Below are positions 20,253-32,089 of a DNA stretch of 34,209 nucleotides, piece after piece. Position numbers and translations under genes: made by a program. The stretch is taken from the NCBI GenBank assembly GCA_025677835.1, contig JAIXMR010000164.1:1-34209 (forward strand). Reading direction: 5' to 3'. Numbering within the stretch: position 1 is the first letter of the stretch; each line of letters starts with the position of its first letter. Under the pieces are notes generated by a model, which searched no databases, was not told the DNA's origin, and was given only the letters and a program-made list of their open reading frames with translations. Source of the stretch: Sporodiniella umbellata. Lineage: Eukaryota; Mucoromycota; Mucoromycetes; Mucorales; Rhizopodaceae.

Positions 20253-23200
20253 ATGGAAACCGGGCTCCGTCACAGAGACAAAAGCGGTTCAAGCACTGAT
20301 GAACGACCAAATTCACCAGAAGGATACAATGGACGTATCGAGAAAGACATGAAATACTCTTATGGAAAGACTCCTAACGGGACAGGTTTGTACAATACAA
20401 ATAATATACATGAGAACTAGCGATAGAATTTTTACTTATAGACTTTTATAGTGTTTCGAGTTCCTGTTACGCGCGAGATGATTTCCACTCTGTTAGATCC
20501 AACTCTTAAAAAGAGCGTTTTTGACTGGGTTACGTTAGGGACAATGATAGCTGAGATTGCCCTTTTCTTTTTGCTTCCTCTTTGGACTAAAAGAATACTT
20601 TTTACCTTTATCTTCTTTTTTTGGCGTTTGTCATATAATGTTGGGCTAGGAATACTTTTAAAAAAGCAGAGCGACAGTCGTTGTCTAGTGAAGATGGCCA
20701 AGAAATACAAAATCTTTGACAAAAAGGCCAATCCTAAAACCTACCACTTCCTCCAAAGCCAATTAAGCATGAATATGGGCGCTGATTATGATTTTGCAGT
20801 AACATCAACTTTTCTAATACAAGAAGAACCAATGTACTAATCGTTTCTTGGTAGACCTCCCCTATCGAATACAACACATGGATACTTTACAGGCAGCTTG
20901 TTGACCTCATTTTGATGAATGATTTTACAAGTTATATTTGTTTTGCTCTTTCTTGGTTTAATACTGCTCCCCAGTCTTCAATATTTTTGGGAAACGCGCT
21001 GAGATGGTGCGGCGGTATATTTTTAATTGTTTTCAACATATGGGTAAAAATAGATGCACAAAGAGTGGTTAAAGACTTTGCTTGGTGTAAGTGAACAAAA
21101 AAAGAAAAAGAAAATAGCATGCCTCGAATTATAGCTTATATCTTTTTAATAGACTGGGGGGATTTCTTCTTTTTGATTGAACAGTCTTTGACTTTTGATG
21201 GTGTCTTTGAAATGGCGCCTCACCCAATGTACTCTATTGGATATTTTGGCTACTACGGTATCTCACTTCTGTGTGGAAGCTATACAGTTTTGTTTGTTAG
21301 TATAGCCGCACATGTGCTTCAATTTGCTTTTCTTGTTTTTGTAGAAACACCTCGTGAGTTTAAAGTTTTTTTATTGTTTTTTGTTGCTTTTGTAGCTGTT
21401 TCAAAGCACTTTAATTTATAACATTGGCTTTGATGTAGACATTGACAAAACATACAACCCTCCTGCCAAGATCAAAAGAACGGTAATAGAAAATTCTGAC
21501 ACAAATGGTGCTACCGATCACAAATCCGGAAATGAAGAACTCAGCCACTTGCGTAAGGACTTGATAGTGTTTAGAAACTTTGATCCTTTCCGAGCTACGG
21601 ATGTTGTGTCTGCGCTTATAATTCTATATGGTTTTCTTGCTCCTTTGGTTATTCCTGGAAAATTTGGCGTTGCTATAGCTATTTGGCAAGCATTTTTTTG
21701 GCGGTTTCTTCACTCCATTGGAAACGGAGTCTTGCTACGTGCACAGTCAGACAACAAGTTCTTGACACGTCACTATATCAAGTGGGGTGGTACCGTTCGA
21801 GAAGCTTTTAGAAACTGGAAAAGGTAGACATACTTGTTTCAATTATTAGGTCTTTAGACTGAGTGTTGACTCAACATCTTTTAGTTTGTTCAATCTTACT
21901 TTGACAATGACCTACGTGTCCTTCTTTGTAGCCTGTTGGAAAACATATAACTTACCTGAAGATTGGTCATATGGGGCAACCCTTCTTCGACACACGCTGG
22001 GCTTAGTTTTTGTTTCTCTTCACGTTTGGACTTCGGTTTCAATATTTGAGGTGCTTGGTGACTTTGGTTGGTTTTACGGGGATTTCTTCTTAGAAGAGCA
22101 GCCTTCTGAGTTACTTTACACTGGTATATATAGGTAGCTTTTCTTAAAGAGTTTATGAAAATGTACTTATAGACCCTTAGATTCTTGAACAATCCCGAAA
22201 AAATTATTGGGCAGGCTGCTTTCTGGGGCATGACCTTGATCGCTAACAATGGGACTATTTTCCTTTTGACTATATTCTCTCATGTTTGTAACATGCTATT
22301 TCTGCATTATGTAGAGAGGTAATAGTGCTCCTTCGTATTGTATGAATAGATTCTAATGTTTTGATTTTTTTTTTTTTTCTCTTCAAGCCCTCATATGCAA
22401 AAGCTGTATGGCAACCAGATCCGTAAAGAGGCGGGATTAACGAAAACTTTAAGATCTGCTGCTATTGCACTTCCCAAATCCATCCCAGACAGACTCCAGC
22501 AGGAAATAGCCAAGATTGTTCGCGAGAACCAAGATAGCACAAAGAGCATTGAACGTCTTATAAAAGAGGCTATGGAAAAAGTAGAAAAAGTAGTCGAGGA
22601 AACAAAAGGGGCAGTGGGAGGTATGGTATATGCTGCACAGCCTCACCTTCAGTCTGTTCTAGAAGAGACAAAGCAAATATTTGAAGGCTCTCGTTTACGT
22701 GTAATTCCTGTTGGCGAAACTAATATTGATATGCACGACTTGTCTCGGTACTCTCTAAATGTGATAGAAACCGAAGTAGAGATTGGTCAATGTATTTGGG
22801 TTGAGTGGAAAGCTCCTGAAAACCACGGACCTCGAGATTGGATTGGTATATTCCGTGTTGACGACAACAAGAACAAGCAAGTAACCAACGTTAGCTCTCG
22901 GGGGCTCTGGCACTGGACAAATGCAACTATCGACGCAAGCAGCCAAGAAACTTTATTTCCTCCTGAGGTATCTTTCGAAACACAAGGTCGAATTGGATTC
23001 AAAGCGAACCAGTTGCCATGGAAAACAGGCACATACGAGTTTAGATATCACCATGACAACAAACACAACGTGCTAGCCATTTCATCGCCATTTAAAATTA
23101 AAGCACCTGCTATGCCTCAGTCTCTTGATCTCAAAACAATTGAAGAGACAGTGCTCAAGTTTATTCAAAACACTTTGGGGAATAACTCTGAAATCATGCC

Positions 23201-23529
23201 TCATAGCGCTGAAGAAGAGTTTGTTGGTATGGGCGAAACCGAATGTAAACATTTGGTAGACTGTATAGAATATACATACAGCGTGGAATTTGCGTGGGAA
23301 GTGGTTCTTGCTGACAAATCAGCGACACGACTTGCCAAAAGGGTAACGTATATATATGTATAGCTTAAATGCTTCACTTACTAACCGTGATACATACTCT
23401 TTCGATTCTTAGATTATTCGTGCAAGGCAGGCTCTTGAACCTTTTAGTCTAGATAATCAGCGCTCAATTTCGCCTACGATATCGTTGGGATCCAGCACAT
23501 GTAGTCCTCTTTTGGTGACTAAAAGCTAG
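20253..23529 (+). CDS. CHO2: Phosphatidylethanolamine N-methyltransferase Cho2
   Basis: Nine exons: 20253..20385, 20452..20798, 20855..21086, 21153..21353, 21439..21823, 21885..22133, 22181..22318, 22388..23342, 23413..23529, summing to 918 aa with no internal stop. Cho2 performs the first SAM-dependent methylation of phosphatidylethanolamine on the way to phosphatidylcholine, in the ER membrane. The N-terminal two thirds are two tandem membrane-embedded PEMT-like halves; signatures are [29 protein letters not shown] (about residues 256-273), and [20 protein letters not shown] (about 505-524) with the paired acidic residues of the family. Residues about 580-640 are helical and charged. Residues about 682-800 form a SKICH-like beta domain ([20 protein letters not shown]), as in other fungal Cho2 proteins. 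The first intron has a weak GTTTGT donor. Tandem AATAAA copies follow the stop. Confidence 0.96.
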
Positions 23530-23642
23530 GCTAAATCCCCCCTACAATATACAGTGAACACAGTATTTTTTTTTTTTCTTGTAGAATGTTTTTATTTCTG
23601 GTAGCGTCAATACGGCGGATGCCTTTTAATTAATGTATAAAG

Positions 23643-23655
23643 AATAAAGAATAAA
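23643..23655 (+). terminator. Tandem polyadenylation signals of CHO2
   Basis: Two AATAAA hexamers (23643-23648 and 23650-23655) occur in a short AGAATAA direct repeat about 115-125 nt after the CHO2 stop. Confidence 0.5.
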
Positions 23656-24357
23656 GTATGATAGTAAAGAACAGAAAGTCGAATGTCAATATTCGCCACT
23701 TTGACAAGGTGGTTCTATGGACATTTGTGCGGTAGAATTCTATTCCTTTTTTTTGTTCAATTTTTTCATTTCTTTTATCGTCAAGGAGTTCCTGACAAGC
23801 TGAAACTTTTTGATAATAGTTTTGATTTCTTTCTTAACCGTGGCCTGAATGTTTTGTGTAGATTCTTATAAACCTCTTCTTTTTGTAACGTAAGTGATGT
23901 AGAGTTTTTCTAAGTGTTCAGCAAGACAATTTTTAAACGAGTAGATTTCGCTAGGAACAGGTTGACCTTCCAGGCGCCTCCAGCTCTATCTTGCATTTCA
24001 ATCTGTATTTCTAAAGAGCATTTTGTCTATTTCTAGTTTATTAAAACATTGACCAAATTCGCCTATAGATGGGAGAAGGGCTCTAGAAGCATAAACATAT
24101 ACATGTCAAAGCATCCCTACGTCTGAAGGTTGGGAGCCTACTCATCTCAGAACAGTCGTGAAAATAGTTTTTTTAGGATGCCTTTCTAAGCAGGGTTTAT
24201 ATTCATAGATGTGGAGGAAGAGTAGTTGAAATCCCCTGCCATAAGTATCTTTGAACCGTTAGATATCAGAAGATTACCAAGAGCGGAGATTTGATGTAGT
24301 ACATTGAACAAAAATAGATAAAAACCTGGGCCCGAGCTTTCTGTGTATTAAAAACAA
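23656..24357 (-). mobile_element. Decayed non-LTR retrotransposon (LINE) endonuclease fragment
   Basis: On the minus strand, in order, are pieces of the APE-type endonuclease region of a LINE ORF2 and the linker that follows. SKILMAGDFNYSSS (about 24230-24270) has the GDFN catalytic motif of the EEP fold. RLPTFRRRDAL (about 24115-24145) corresponds to the PTFRRG motif that normally precedes the TIDYIF histidine/aspartate region. YVYASRALLPS follows after a frame change. GGAWKVNLFLAKS (about 23950-23990) and, shifted again, SFKNCLAEHLEKLYI match the G-x-W-x-x-N-x-x-L and helix after it. KKEIKTIIKKFQLVRNS (about 23790-23840) matches the basic linker. At least three frameshifts and several stops show it is long dead. 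No reverse-transcriptase core, poly-A tail or target-site duplication is seen. Confidence 0.75.
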
Positions 24358-24485
24358 AACAATACATCTACTCAGACTACAGATTGGTTTTAAGGATTGT
24401 TTAATAGTGTTTTTTTTTTTTTGTGAGAGAGAGAAAATCAAAACAAACCGCTACTATGTGTAAATAGAGTTTTATATAAAAAGGT
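24358..24485. other. Short 3' flank of UBR1
   Basis: Presumed 3' UTR of UBR1 on the minus strand, containing a 14-nt T run (24409-24422); nothing else seen. Confidence 0.5.
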
Positions 24486-27400
24486 TTATAAAGTAGTCCA
24501 TCCTCCAATGTCATAATTGGCCTCGATTTGTCTTGCTACGTATATTGGAATGTTATGCTGTAACCACAGCTTACGAATTTCTCCATAACGTTTCAAATTC
24601 AAATATTGTGGTCTTCCGTGTCTATAAAGCCAAAAAAAAAAAAAAAAACAAGTTAATTGATTGAGAGCAAAGAGAACAAAACAATACCTAAGCCCTTGAT
24701 CCACTTCTCCATGAGGATCAAGATAGGGAGCGTTCATAAACCAGCCGTTTCCATTATGCAGCAATATCATGACACACCTTTTGACAGATAAAAAAATGCC
24801 GATTTCTCCTCCACATCTAATGAGAATCGTGAGTAAAGAATACATAAAAGAGATGAACTTACTCAGCTGTATGGAGATTGCATTCACCTTCTTCCTCTTC
24901 TGCACAGCAAAAGCTTTGTGCACAAACAAAAGTACCACAGAATAAGCATAGAGCTGGATCACTGGGTACTGTACCACATTTGTGACATACGCGACGCATG
25001 CTTTCATCAAACAGACTATCCAGTCTGTTGGGCAGTGCAATAAGATATAAAGGAGTAGGCAAGTCTAGAGGAATACTCACCAGTCTTTCAGCTGTGAGCG
25101 ATACCTGCCCTTCTTGTACACGCAATCTATGTTCAGATTCGTTTAGGTGCTGGGTACACCAATGATGCAACAGAGAATCTGTTGTATGAGATGGTTGCAA
25201 AAATTCATCAAAACTAGACAGTTGAAGGATGCTTAAAAGACGGTTGAATTCGCTTTCAGATGAGTTGGCAGGGGTATTGGGAACAATGAGACCAAAACGG
25301 ACAATCATGAGAATCAGTGTTCGACGAAGGAAAGGGAGCACAAAGAACTTGAGAAGTGTACAGAAAGAAGCGTCATCCCCAAACTTTTTGAAGGTGGCAT
25401 GTGCCTCTTCAGGTGTAAATCTCAGTTTGTTCATGAGTGAGTAGGCAAATGCTTTGGCAGCGTTGATATCTTGAGAGGGTTCACTGGAGGCAGGGTGGTA
25501 TTTGTCAGGTACTTGTCGAATGACTCGAGAAAGCCTGTTCTGGAGTAAAGCTACGGTTGTCTTGGCCATTTCTGCTAAAAGCATAGTACGTACAAAGGGA
25601 AATATCTCTGATTGTGCGACGACTGTCAGGTGCAATGACAGTTCGGTGAGGATCATGAAGGGGTCGTCTTCTAACAAAGGTACGTTATCGTACAAAACTA
25701 TTTTTTCTCGTCCAGGATGGCTTGTGATATTGAGCACATCGTCAACATTAATTTCAAATATCTGTCGCATTCGACCCAGAGCCAACATACTGACCCGTGC
25801 TTGGGTCATGGTTGAGCCAGATTTGTTTTCAGTGTTTGCATGGCACATGATTGTAGTGTAGGCCTGAATAGTATCACTCATAATGCGAAGCAGCATCTGT
25901 GTTTGGGCAGGGATTTGATCAAAAACGGTGTTTGTCTTTGCGGTGTCTTCAGAGAGAGGTAGAACTTTGGATCCACGAGCGGCGATTTCCAGGCCAGAGA
26001 TAGTGTAGCCCATCACCCCCCAAAGCATGTCAACGTTTTTGGTGGAAGCGGACATTTCTCGTTCATGATCATCTGAGCAAATCTCTTGATAGATTATGCC
26101 CAAAACGTCCAAAAGACGGTTGTAAGATTTCCTGATGTAGGGTATACTAGGTACTGCTGTGGTATGTATGGTGTCGTTCTCAAACGGACCGAGTTTACCA
26201 TCCGGCACCAAATAAGAATTTTCACTCAAGAGGGATCGCATCAGACTATCGTCTTCGAGGTCTGCCTCGTCATCGAGCGTAGCATTTGAGGTATTGCCGA
26301 CAGCGGGATCGTCTGTTGCGTTAGGTGGTCTCGGGACACGTACGATACCTACAGGGGGCCAGTTGGGACGTTCGATGGCTACCGGTCTTGCAAGATTTGT
26401 TGGCTGCTCTCCACTATGGACTGGCAGGGTAGGTAAGAGTTGGGCCATGACATCCTTCATACGACTGGTGCTACTGGTGGTTTTTTTGTTTTGAGCTACG
26501 CGCCAGGCAACACTGATTGTTTTCTTTAGCTTGTGTGTGATTGGATTGACTTTGGTTTTGTAGAGATCGGAAAAGTCCACGTCATTTTCTTTAGCCAGCA
26601 CGCCTGGAAACGATTCTTTTTTACCTTTCCAGAAAACGGGCAAGAGCACATTTCCCAACGACTTACACAGTGGACACATGAACTCTCTCCGTGTTCTGTT
26701 CTCGGGATGATTACGAGTCAGTTGAGCAGAGTGTCTGGAATCTATCGAGCTGCAGTATACCTCAAAACATTTAATGTGCATGAGATGACCGCAGGTAGAA
26801 GAGTAGAGGCCTGTTTTATGGGACTGGGCTGGAAAGCCAGGAATACCGGATGCATTGTCTGGCAAGCACTGTTGATCTTTCCAGTCGGTATCCAGACTTG
26901 GGCCCATTTGATAGATATCGTTCGCAAAAGTATCATCGTCCATTGGCGTTTCCCTCAAGATGTTGGAGGTTTGGATAAGGCCTAGGATTCCGTAAGCCAG
27001 CGAACGTTCGTTGACATCCTCTTGACAGACAATGCAGGTGCCTGTAGGGTAAGCACAGAATCCGCGAGTGTTTTTGTCCAGGACTGCATCTGGATCACGG
27101 CCTAGGTTTTCAGGATCAATAGCCACGGTTTCTTCTTCTTCGTAAAGGTCCTCGTTTTGTTCCATGAACAATGCTTGATCTTTGGCGATTTGAGCCATGA
27201 TCTTGAGCTGTCTCTCTTTGGCAGCCAATTTCTTTTTCTCTAACTCGGACAAGGCAGAACCCACTTGCTCTTTCTTTTGAGTGTGTTCTAGTTTGGCTTT
27301 TTCCTGCTTTAGATTCCATTCTTGTAAAACTTGTTGAGTGTAAGCAGAGCCTTTGTTGGCGAAAGCTCCAAAAGTCCAGTCGAGTCGGCTTTTGATCTCA

Positions 27401-30400
27401 CTAAAGTTTTCGTCATCGTAGAGCAAAGCCATGACGTCAAACAGGCTCACCTCTTGTGTAGTTTCGACCTCTTGCTCTTTATGGGTCACTTTGAAGCGGT
27501 GGCTGCATACGTAGTCGAAAAAGCCAGCGGTAGGGCTTGCGTTATTATTTTCATCCATGACAGCCAGTAGGATGAGGTACAGCGTTTGATCAAGGATGGT
27601 ATCGCTCTTGTGATTATCACCGATACGGATGTTCCAGATAGCGTAGGTCAGCATCTGAACAAACAGAGCCGAATGCATCAATTGACCGATATGCTTAAAG
27701 GGACCTTCTTGAATTTTGGTTGTCTTGGGCAGAACAAAAAAGTCCTCTTCTTTGGCCTCGGGATATTTTCGCTTCCATCGGCCTTTGAGGATACTGTCGG
27801 CTTCTTCACGGTTATTACGACTGTAGTGCCAGAAATAGGTATCAACTTGGTCGAAATATTCCTCTTTGAGTTGATAGAGTCCATGATCGCTTACGCCTTC
27901 AGGCTTTCGAAACTTGGCGACTTTGAGTAGGATCCGATCAAACTCGGGGTGTTCAGTGATTCTTTCTGGAATACGCTTTGTGAGGTCCGAGTAAGCTGTG
28001 ATGCCTAGACAGAGGTTGTGAACAATCTCACGTTGAATTTTATCTTGTATGGACATGCCAGTCATGTTGGCCCTTTCACATACACAGACAATCAAGAGAT
28101 TCAAAAGTTCTTCGACCATAAAGATGGTCTGTTGGCCATCATAATTGGTATGTTTTGTATCACCCAAGAACCAGGCAATCAGATCAAAACGATCCAACAG
28201 GGTGGCCAAGAACTGGTTGGCTTCGATCACGGTAAACCCGAGCTGGAGTAAAAAGACGTCTGCGTCGTAGGTGTTTTCTCTGAGCGAGATATCACGGTAA
28301 TGATGTGCCTAAGATGGAGGGGAGATCAATAATAATAGGTGTGTGCATGAATGATTTTTTCTTTATATATACCTGATTTCGAATGCCATAACCGTTACGT
28401 ACCCAGACACCAGCTCTGATCTGAGACGAAAAGACGATGGTTCTTACAGGAAAGTCCAGGATAGGCAAGAGCACTTGATCCAAGGGAGCCTTTGTGTCGT
28501 GAAAGAGAGTGACGATAGAAGAAAAGCCCTGAGACCAGCCAGCTTCTTTCAAAACATCCTCAGTTAATAGATGTGCGTGTTCAAGTAGACCGGAAAGTAA
28601 CCAGTGAAGGGGATGATGAAAGGAAACAGGCTGTTCTGTTACGGTATACTGTACGACATGTAAAGGAGGTAGATATTCGAGTTGCGTGTGATGAAAGACT
28701 TGGGTGGTAGCCCCATAGACCTTGTAGGTATGTGTAGGAGTAGTTGTGGTGGCCCGTTCCTGCTCAAGTTTTTCTTGTTCAGCTCTTTCTTCGACAGGGT
28801 CGTATGGACCCCATTCATGAATCTGTTTGAGTACACGCGAGATGGCGGTGATCAAGGTGATGGCTGTCTCCACTTTCTCAGCCAAGGTGTCTGTAGGTAG
28901 GGTAGCAAAGCAATCGGAGAACTGTCGGCAACATTTAGCGATCTGAAGGGTGACATTGAAAGCGTTCACCCAAATTTCGGATTCGTATTCTACGTGGGTA
29001 TCTTTTTGACAGAGTTGACCGTTCATGCCTTGAAAGAGGCTGATGAGGTCAAGGTATTGACGAAGGTAGAGTGGATCCTGAGCGAGTACGCGTTTGATCA
29101 TGTTGACGTTCATGATGTATCGCAAGTCGTGAAAGGCGTTAAAGTAACGACGGGTGCGGAATGCGCGCGATTCACAATTGATACGTGATGGCTGTTTTGA
29201 ACGTTCTGAGGGAAGGATGAGTTTGAGCTTGTCTTGAAGGAAGAAGGAAGTCAGGGTGGAGCAGATCAAGCCAAAAAAGTAATAATCGTAAACAAGAAGA
29301 TCTGAGACGGAGGGTACGGTCAAAAGTTGAACGGAGAAAAGGATAATGGAGTTTTCTGGCTCACGATCACGGAGCAGGAAGGATTCAGCCAGCCTTGCGT
29401 AGTTTCTGGTCAGACGTTTGCCCAGCATCTTTTTGTAGTGAGGACTGGAGGCGAGGGAGGCAATGTAGAGCTCACGTAGGGCGATGCGTACTTCTTTCCA
29501 GAGCTTGAGATCGTAAAGCATGAGATAGTCAAGACGTAGCTTGGTAGCAAATTCGGTGGAGAGCGCCAGTGCTTTTTGCTTTGCCTCTGCGTCGCTTACG
29601 TCTAGCATGGCGCTCTGTCTTCCTTTGGGCATCAGGGTGTTGGCAAAACGAATTTCGTCGTTTCTGACGTGATGATATTCATTGACCATTGCTACAGGGT
29701 CCCATTCGATGATGGCCACATCGCCCCTTGGGTTCTCTGCATGGGTTGTAGGCAAGCGCTTTTTGCGATGCTCCAGACGATCCATGGGACGCATGTCGTC
29801 TTCTGGCTCAAACATTTCAATATCTTCCCCCATCAGACTCGAGACGACATACACGCCCTGTCTGAGGTCCGAACCGTCTTCCAGCGAATCGTCATAATGC
29901 ACTGTGCCTTTGGCCAACGAGGCCAAGGGGGCTCTCAGTTCCCACTCCCGACAGAGTTCTTCGCACAAGATCTGGCGAATGATTCCATCTCCCCCGGGCA
30001 GGCTGGCAAAGTAGCGATGTTTTCCGCTAATCAACTCATTGAGCCAGTCGACAAGTAATCCAGCCACTTGTTCACGAAAGGTTTCCTTTGCAGGACGGAT
30101 GGTCACCCCAAAGTTGATGGCAGAGAGTGGAGCTGCGATCTTTCGAAGTTCTTCTACATCCGTAGAGACAGCAATGATTTCTCTTCCCTGTAGGAAAGGG
30201 TTTTTCAGTGAGATGTATAAACCAAAAAGTGACTTACATGCACATGGATCACATCGATAATGTGTTTTGCCTTGGCCCAATCCCAACCGGTGGCAGTCAT
30301 GATAGATTCGAGTACATGAGAGAAAGCATGGGCTTCATCGTTCCAGGCGATACAGGCATAAAGCTCACCTTCAGGTTCTTTTGTCAAGGGCGTGGACGGA

Positions 30401-31323
30401 TGTTTTGATTTTGTATCCATATCGACATCTTCTTCCAAAAGGTCATCGCCCATCACAATATCCTGAGTGAGGGGAGGGTCGAGTGAGAGGGTGGGTTGGT
30501 CGGAAGGCACACCAATCTTTTTGAGTTGTTGACGTTGGTAATGGTTTTCCTTGAGTAAATCTTCGGTTGATGGATTCAGGCTGACTTCCACAGGCGCAAT
30601 AGCAAAGTTATCGAGCAAAAAGTCAATGACCGAAACCAAGGTGAACCTGACAGCATTCAACAATTCAGGATCCATGGCGTCTGCACCTGAAGGTTGCTGC
30701 GATGTGTGTAAACCTGTGGAGGAATGAATGCCGCACTGCAAAGGTACTTTCCAGGCTTCAGGATCGCCACAATCACAACAACCGCCTGAGCCAGGACTTA
30801 CCGAGAAAAGAATGTCATGGCCGTCGTGCTGTGTGGCATGAAAACATTTTGAACAAAATACACAAGTATCGTCTAATCCACAGTTTCTTCAGGTAACATT
30901 AAGAGATGGGCATAGAAAAAAAAAAAAAAAAAAAAAAGAAAGAGTTTACCTGCAACGATAGACGGGTTCCCCTTTTCTAAAGACATGACCGCACTGTCTT
31001 CCCCTTTGACTCAAAAAGTCTTCATCGGGCAACATTTCGTTGGCGTGCCAAGAGGTAGGGTCGGTGACAGTACTGGGTTCTCTACCATCGTGAGGTCGAG
31101 ACTGAGCACGAATGGTCTGTAAGAGTTCTTGTCTAGACGGGAAAAAGTGGTGTTGCATGATGCTTTCGTTATTCATCCATAATGCTTCATAGCATCGAGA
31201 GAGGATGACTTGCTTTGCGTGTTCCGAAAACTGACAGTTGAACAAGAGAGGTGTTTGCCAAAAAAAATCGGAAAGAGATCCCTCTGCATTCTTGGTGGAT
31301 GCAGAAGGTTTGTTTCTGTACAT
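24486..31323 (-). CDS. UBR1: N-recognin E3 ubiquitin ligase Ubr1
   Basis: Six exons: 31323..30950, 30886..30238, 30187..28373, 28308..24863, 24816..24688, 24621..24486, summing to 2182 aa, slightly longer than the usual 1750-2000. Ubr1 recognises destabilising N-terminal residues and ubiquitinates the substrate with an E2 of the Rad6 class. The UBR box spans residues 111-176: CGHVFRKGEPVYRCRNCG, then DDTCVFCSKC, two His in HDGH, and CCDCGDPEAW, so the zinc ligands and type-1 (basic residue) pocket look intact. A ClpS-like type-2 region begins near 301 (ACIAWNDEAHAFSHV). A charged coiled coil (about 1280-1332) precedes the RING-H2 at 1371-1494 (CIVCQEDV, CGHLMHIKCF, CPLCKSLGN). The Cys/His-rich C-terminal domain (about 2050-2182, VCHKCGTVPSDPALCLFCG and NGNGWFMNAPYLDPHGEVD) is the family's autoinhibitory cap. 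Some introns carry long T tracts before the acceptor. Confidence 0.97.
30916..30937 (-). repeat. 22-nt T tract (sense strand) inside UBR1 intron 1
   Basis: A22 on the plus strand, read as poly-T in the gene's sense; it lies within the 63-nt intron 30887..30949 and probably acts as polypyrimidine tract. Confidence 0.8.
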
Positions 31324-31902
31324 TGTTTGATTATCGATATTTCTCTAAAAGACTTTTTACAAACACAACCCAATAATAATAATAAAATAAAAAAGGAGGT
31401 TCTCTGGGTCAAAAGGTCAATCAACGCCGCTTAAAAAAAATAACCATTCTTTGATGTGTGTGTGTGCATAGATATTTACCGTGTCGCAAAAATAGAAACA
31501 CATGTCTTTCTTTCATGACTTTTTTTTTTTTTTTGACGCCTTTTTTTTTTTAAAAAGACGAGGTGTGTAAAGTATTACAAGGCCTTTGACAAACACTACC
31601 TTTTTTTTTTTTTTTTTTTATATATACTTTATTTATTTAGGTCAAGCGATTGATATGCAGTTCTATGTTCTATGGACAAAATGGAATGCCGACTTTTTTT
31701 CCAAAAAAAAAAAAAGATCATTTCATGTTTATTATTCTATTTATTAAAGGTGGTAAAAAAAAAAAAAAAAAAAAAGAGGAATCTATTTCACCATTTCAAA
31801 ATGTATTTATATGTAAAGATGGGTGTTGAGGGAAGGATATCATGATAAGAAGAAGAGTAGTATAAATAGAATAGTTTTACATAAGTATCATAAATAAGAA
31901 TG

Positions 31903-31943
31903 AATAATAATAATAATAAAAATAATAAAAATAATAAAAATAA
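31903..31943. repeat. Imperfect AAT-type microsatellite
   Basis: Runs of AAT interrupted by AAAAT units over about 41 bases. Confidence 0.8.
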
Positions 31944-31993
31944 ATGAGAATTTTTTTGTTTTTTTAAAAAAAAAAAAAGAAAAGCAAAAAGTA

Positions 31994-32023
31994 TTTTTTT
32001 AAAAAAAAAAAAAAAAAAAAAAA
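31994..32023. repeat. T7-A23 tract
   Basis: Seven T directly followed by 23 A, about 70 nt downstream of the zinc-finger stop on the minus strand. Confidence 0.85.
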
Positions 32024-32089
32024 GAGAAATGGGGATACTATAGAACTGTCAAGGGGTTTGTATATATGAAGTGTTTGTATGTAAATGGA

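Larger units (their letters stand above)
31324..32089. other. AT-rich region between UBR1 and the zinc-finger gene
   Basis: Holds the UBR1 promoter and the presumed 3' UTR of the zinc-finger gene. It contains many homopolymers, including A21 (31755-31775), T7A23 (31994-32023), and an imperfect AAT/AAAAT repeat (31903-31943). No gene is supported. Confidence 0.6.

Noticed and set aside
21896..22249. 117-codon minus-strand ORF inside CHO2
   Set aside because: Shadow of CHO2 exons 6 and 7, and it crosses an intron whose splicing is required for the PEMT motif.
23683..23871. 62-codon plus-strand ORF after CHO2
   Set aside because: It is antisense to the LINE linker relic and is dominated by Phe and Leu.
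25229..30260. Many plus-strand ORFs of 60-150 codons opposite UBR1
   Set aside because: They are antisense shadows of the long UBR1 exons; the minus strand has the UBR box, RING and cap domain in one continuous model.
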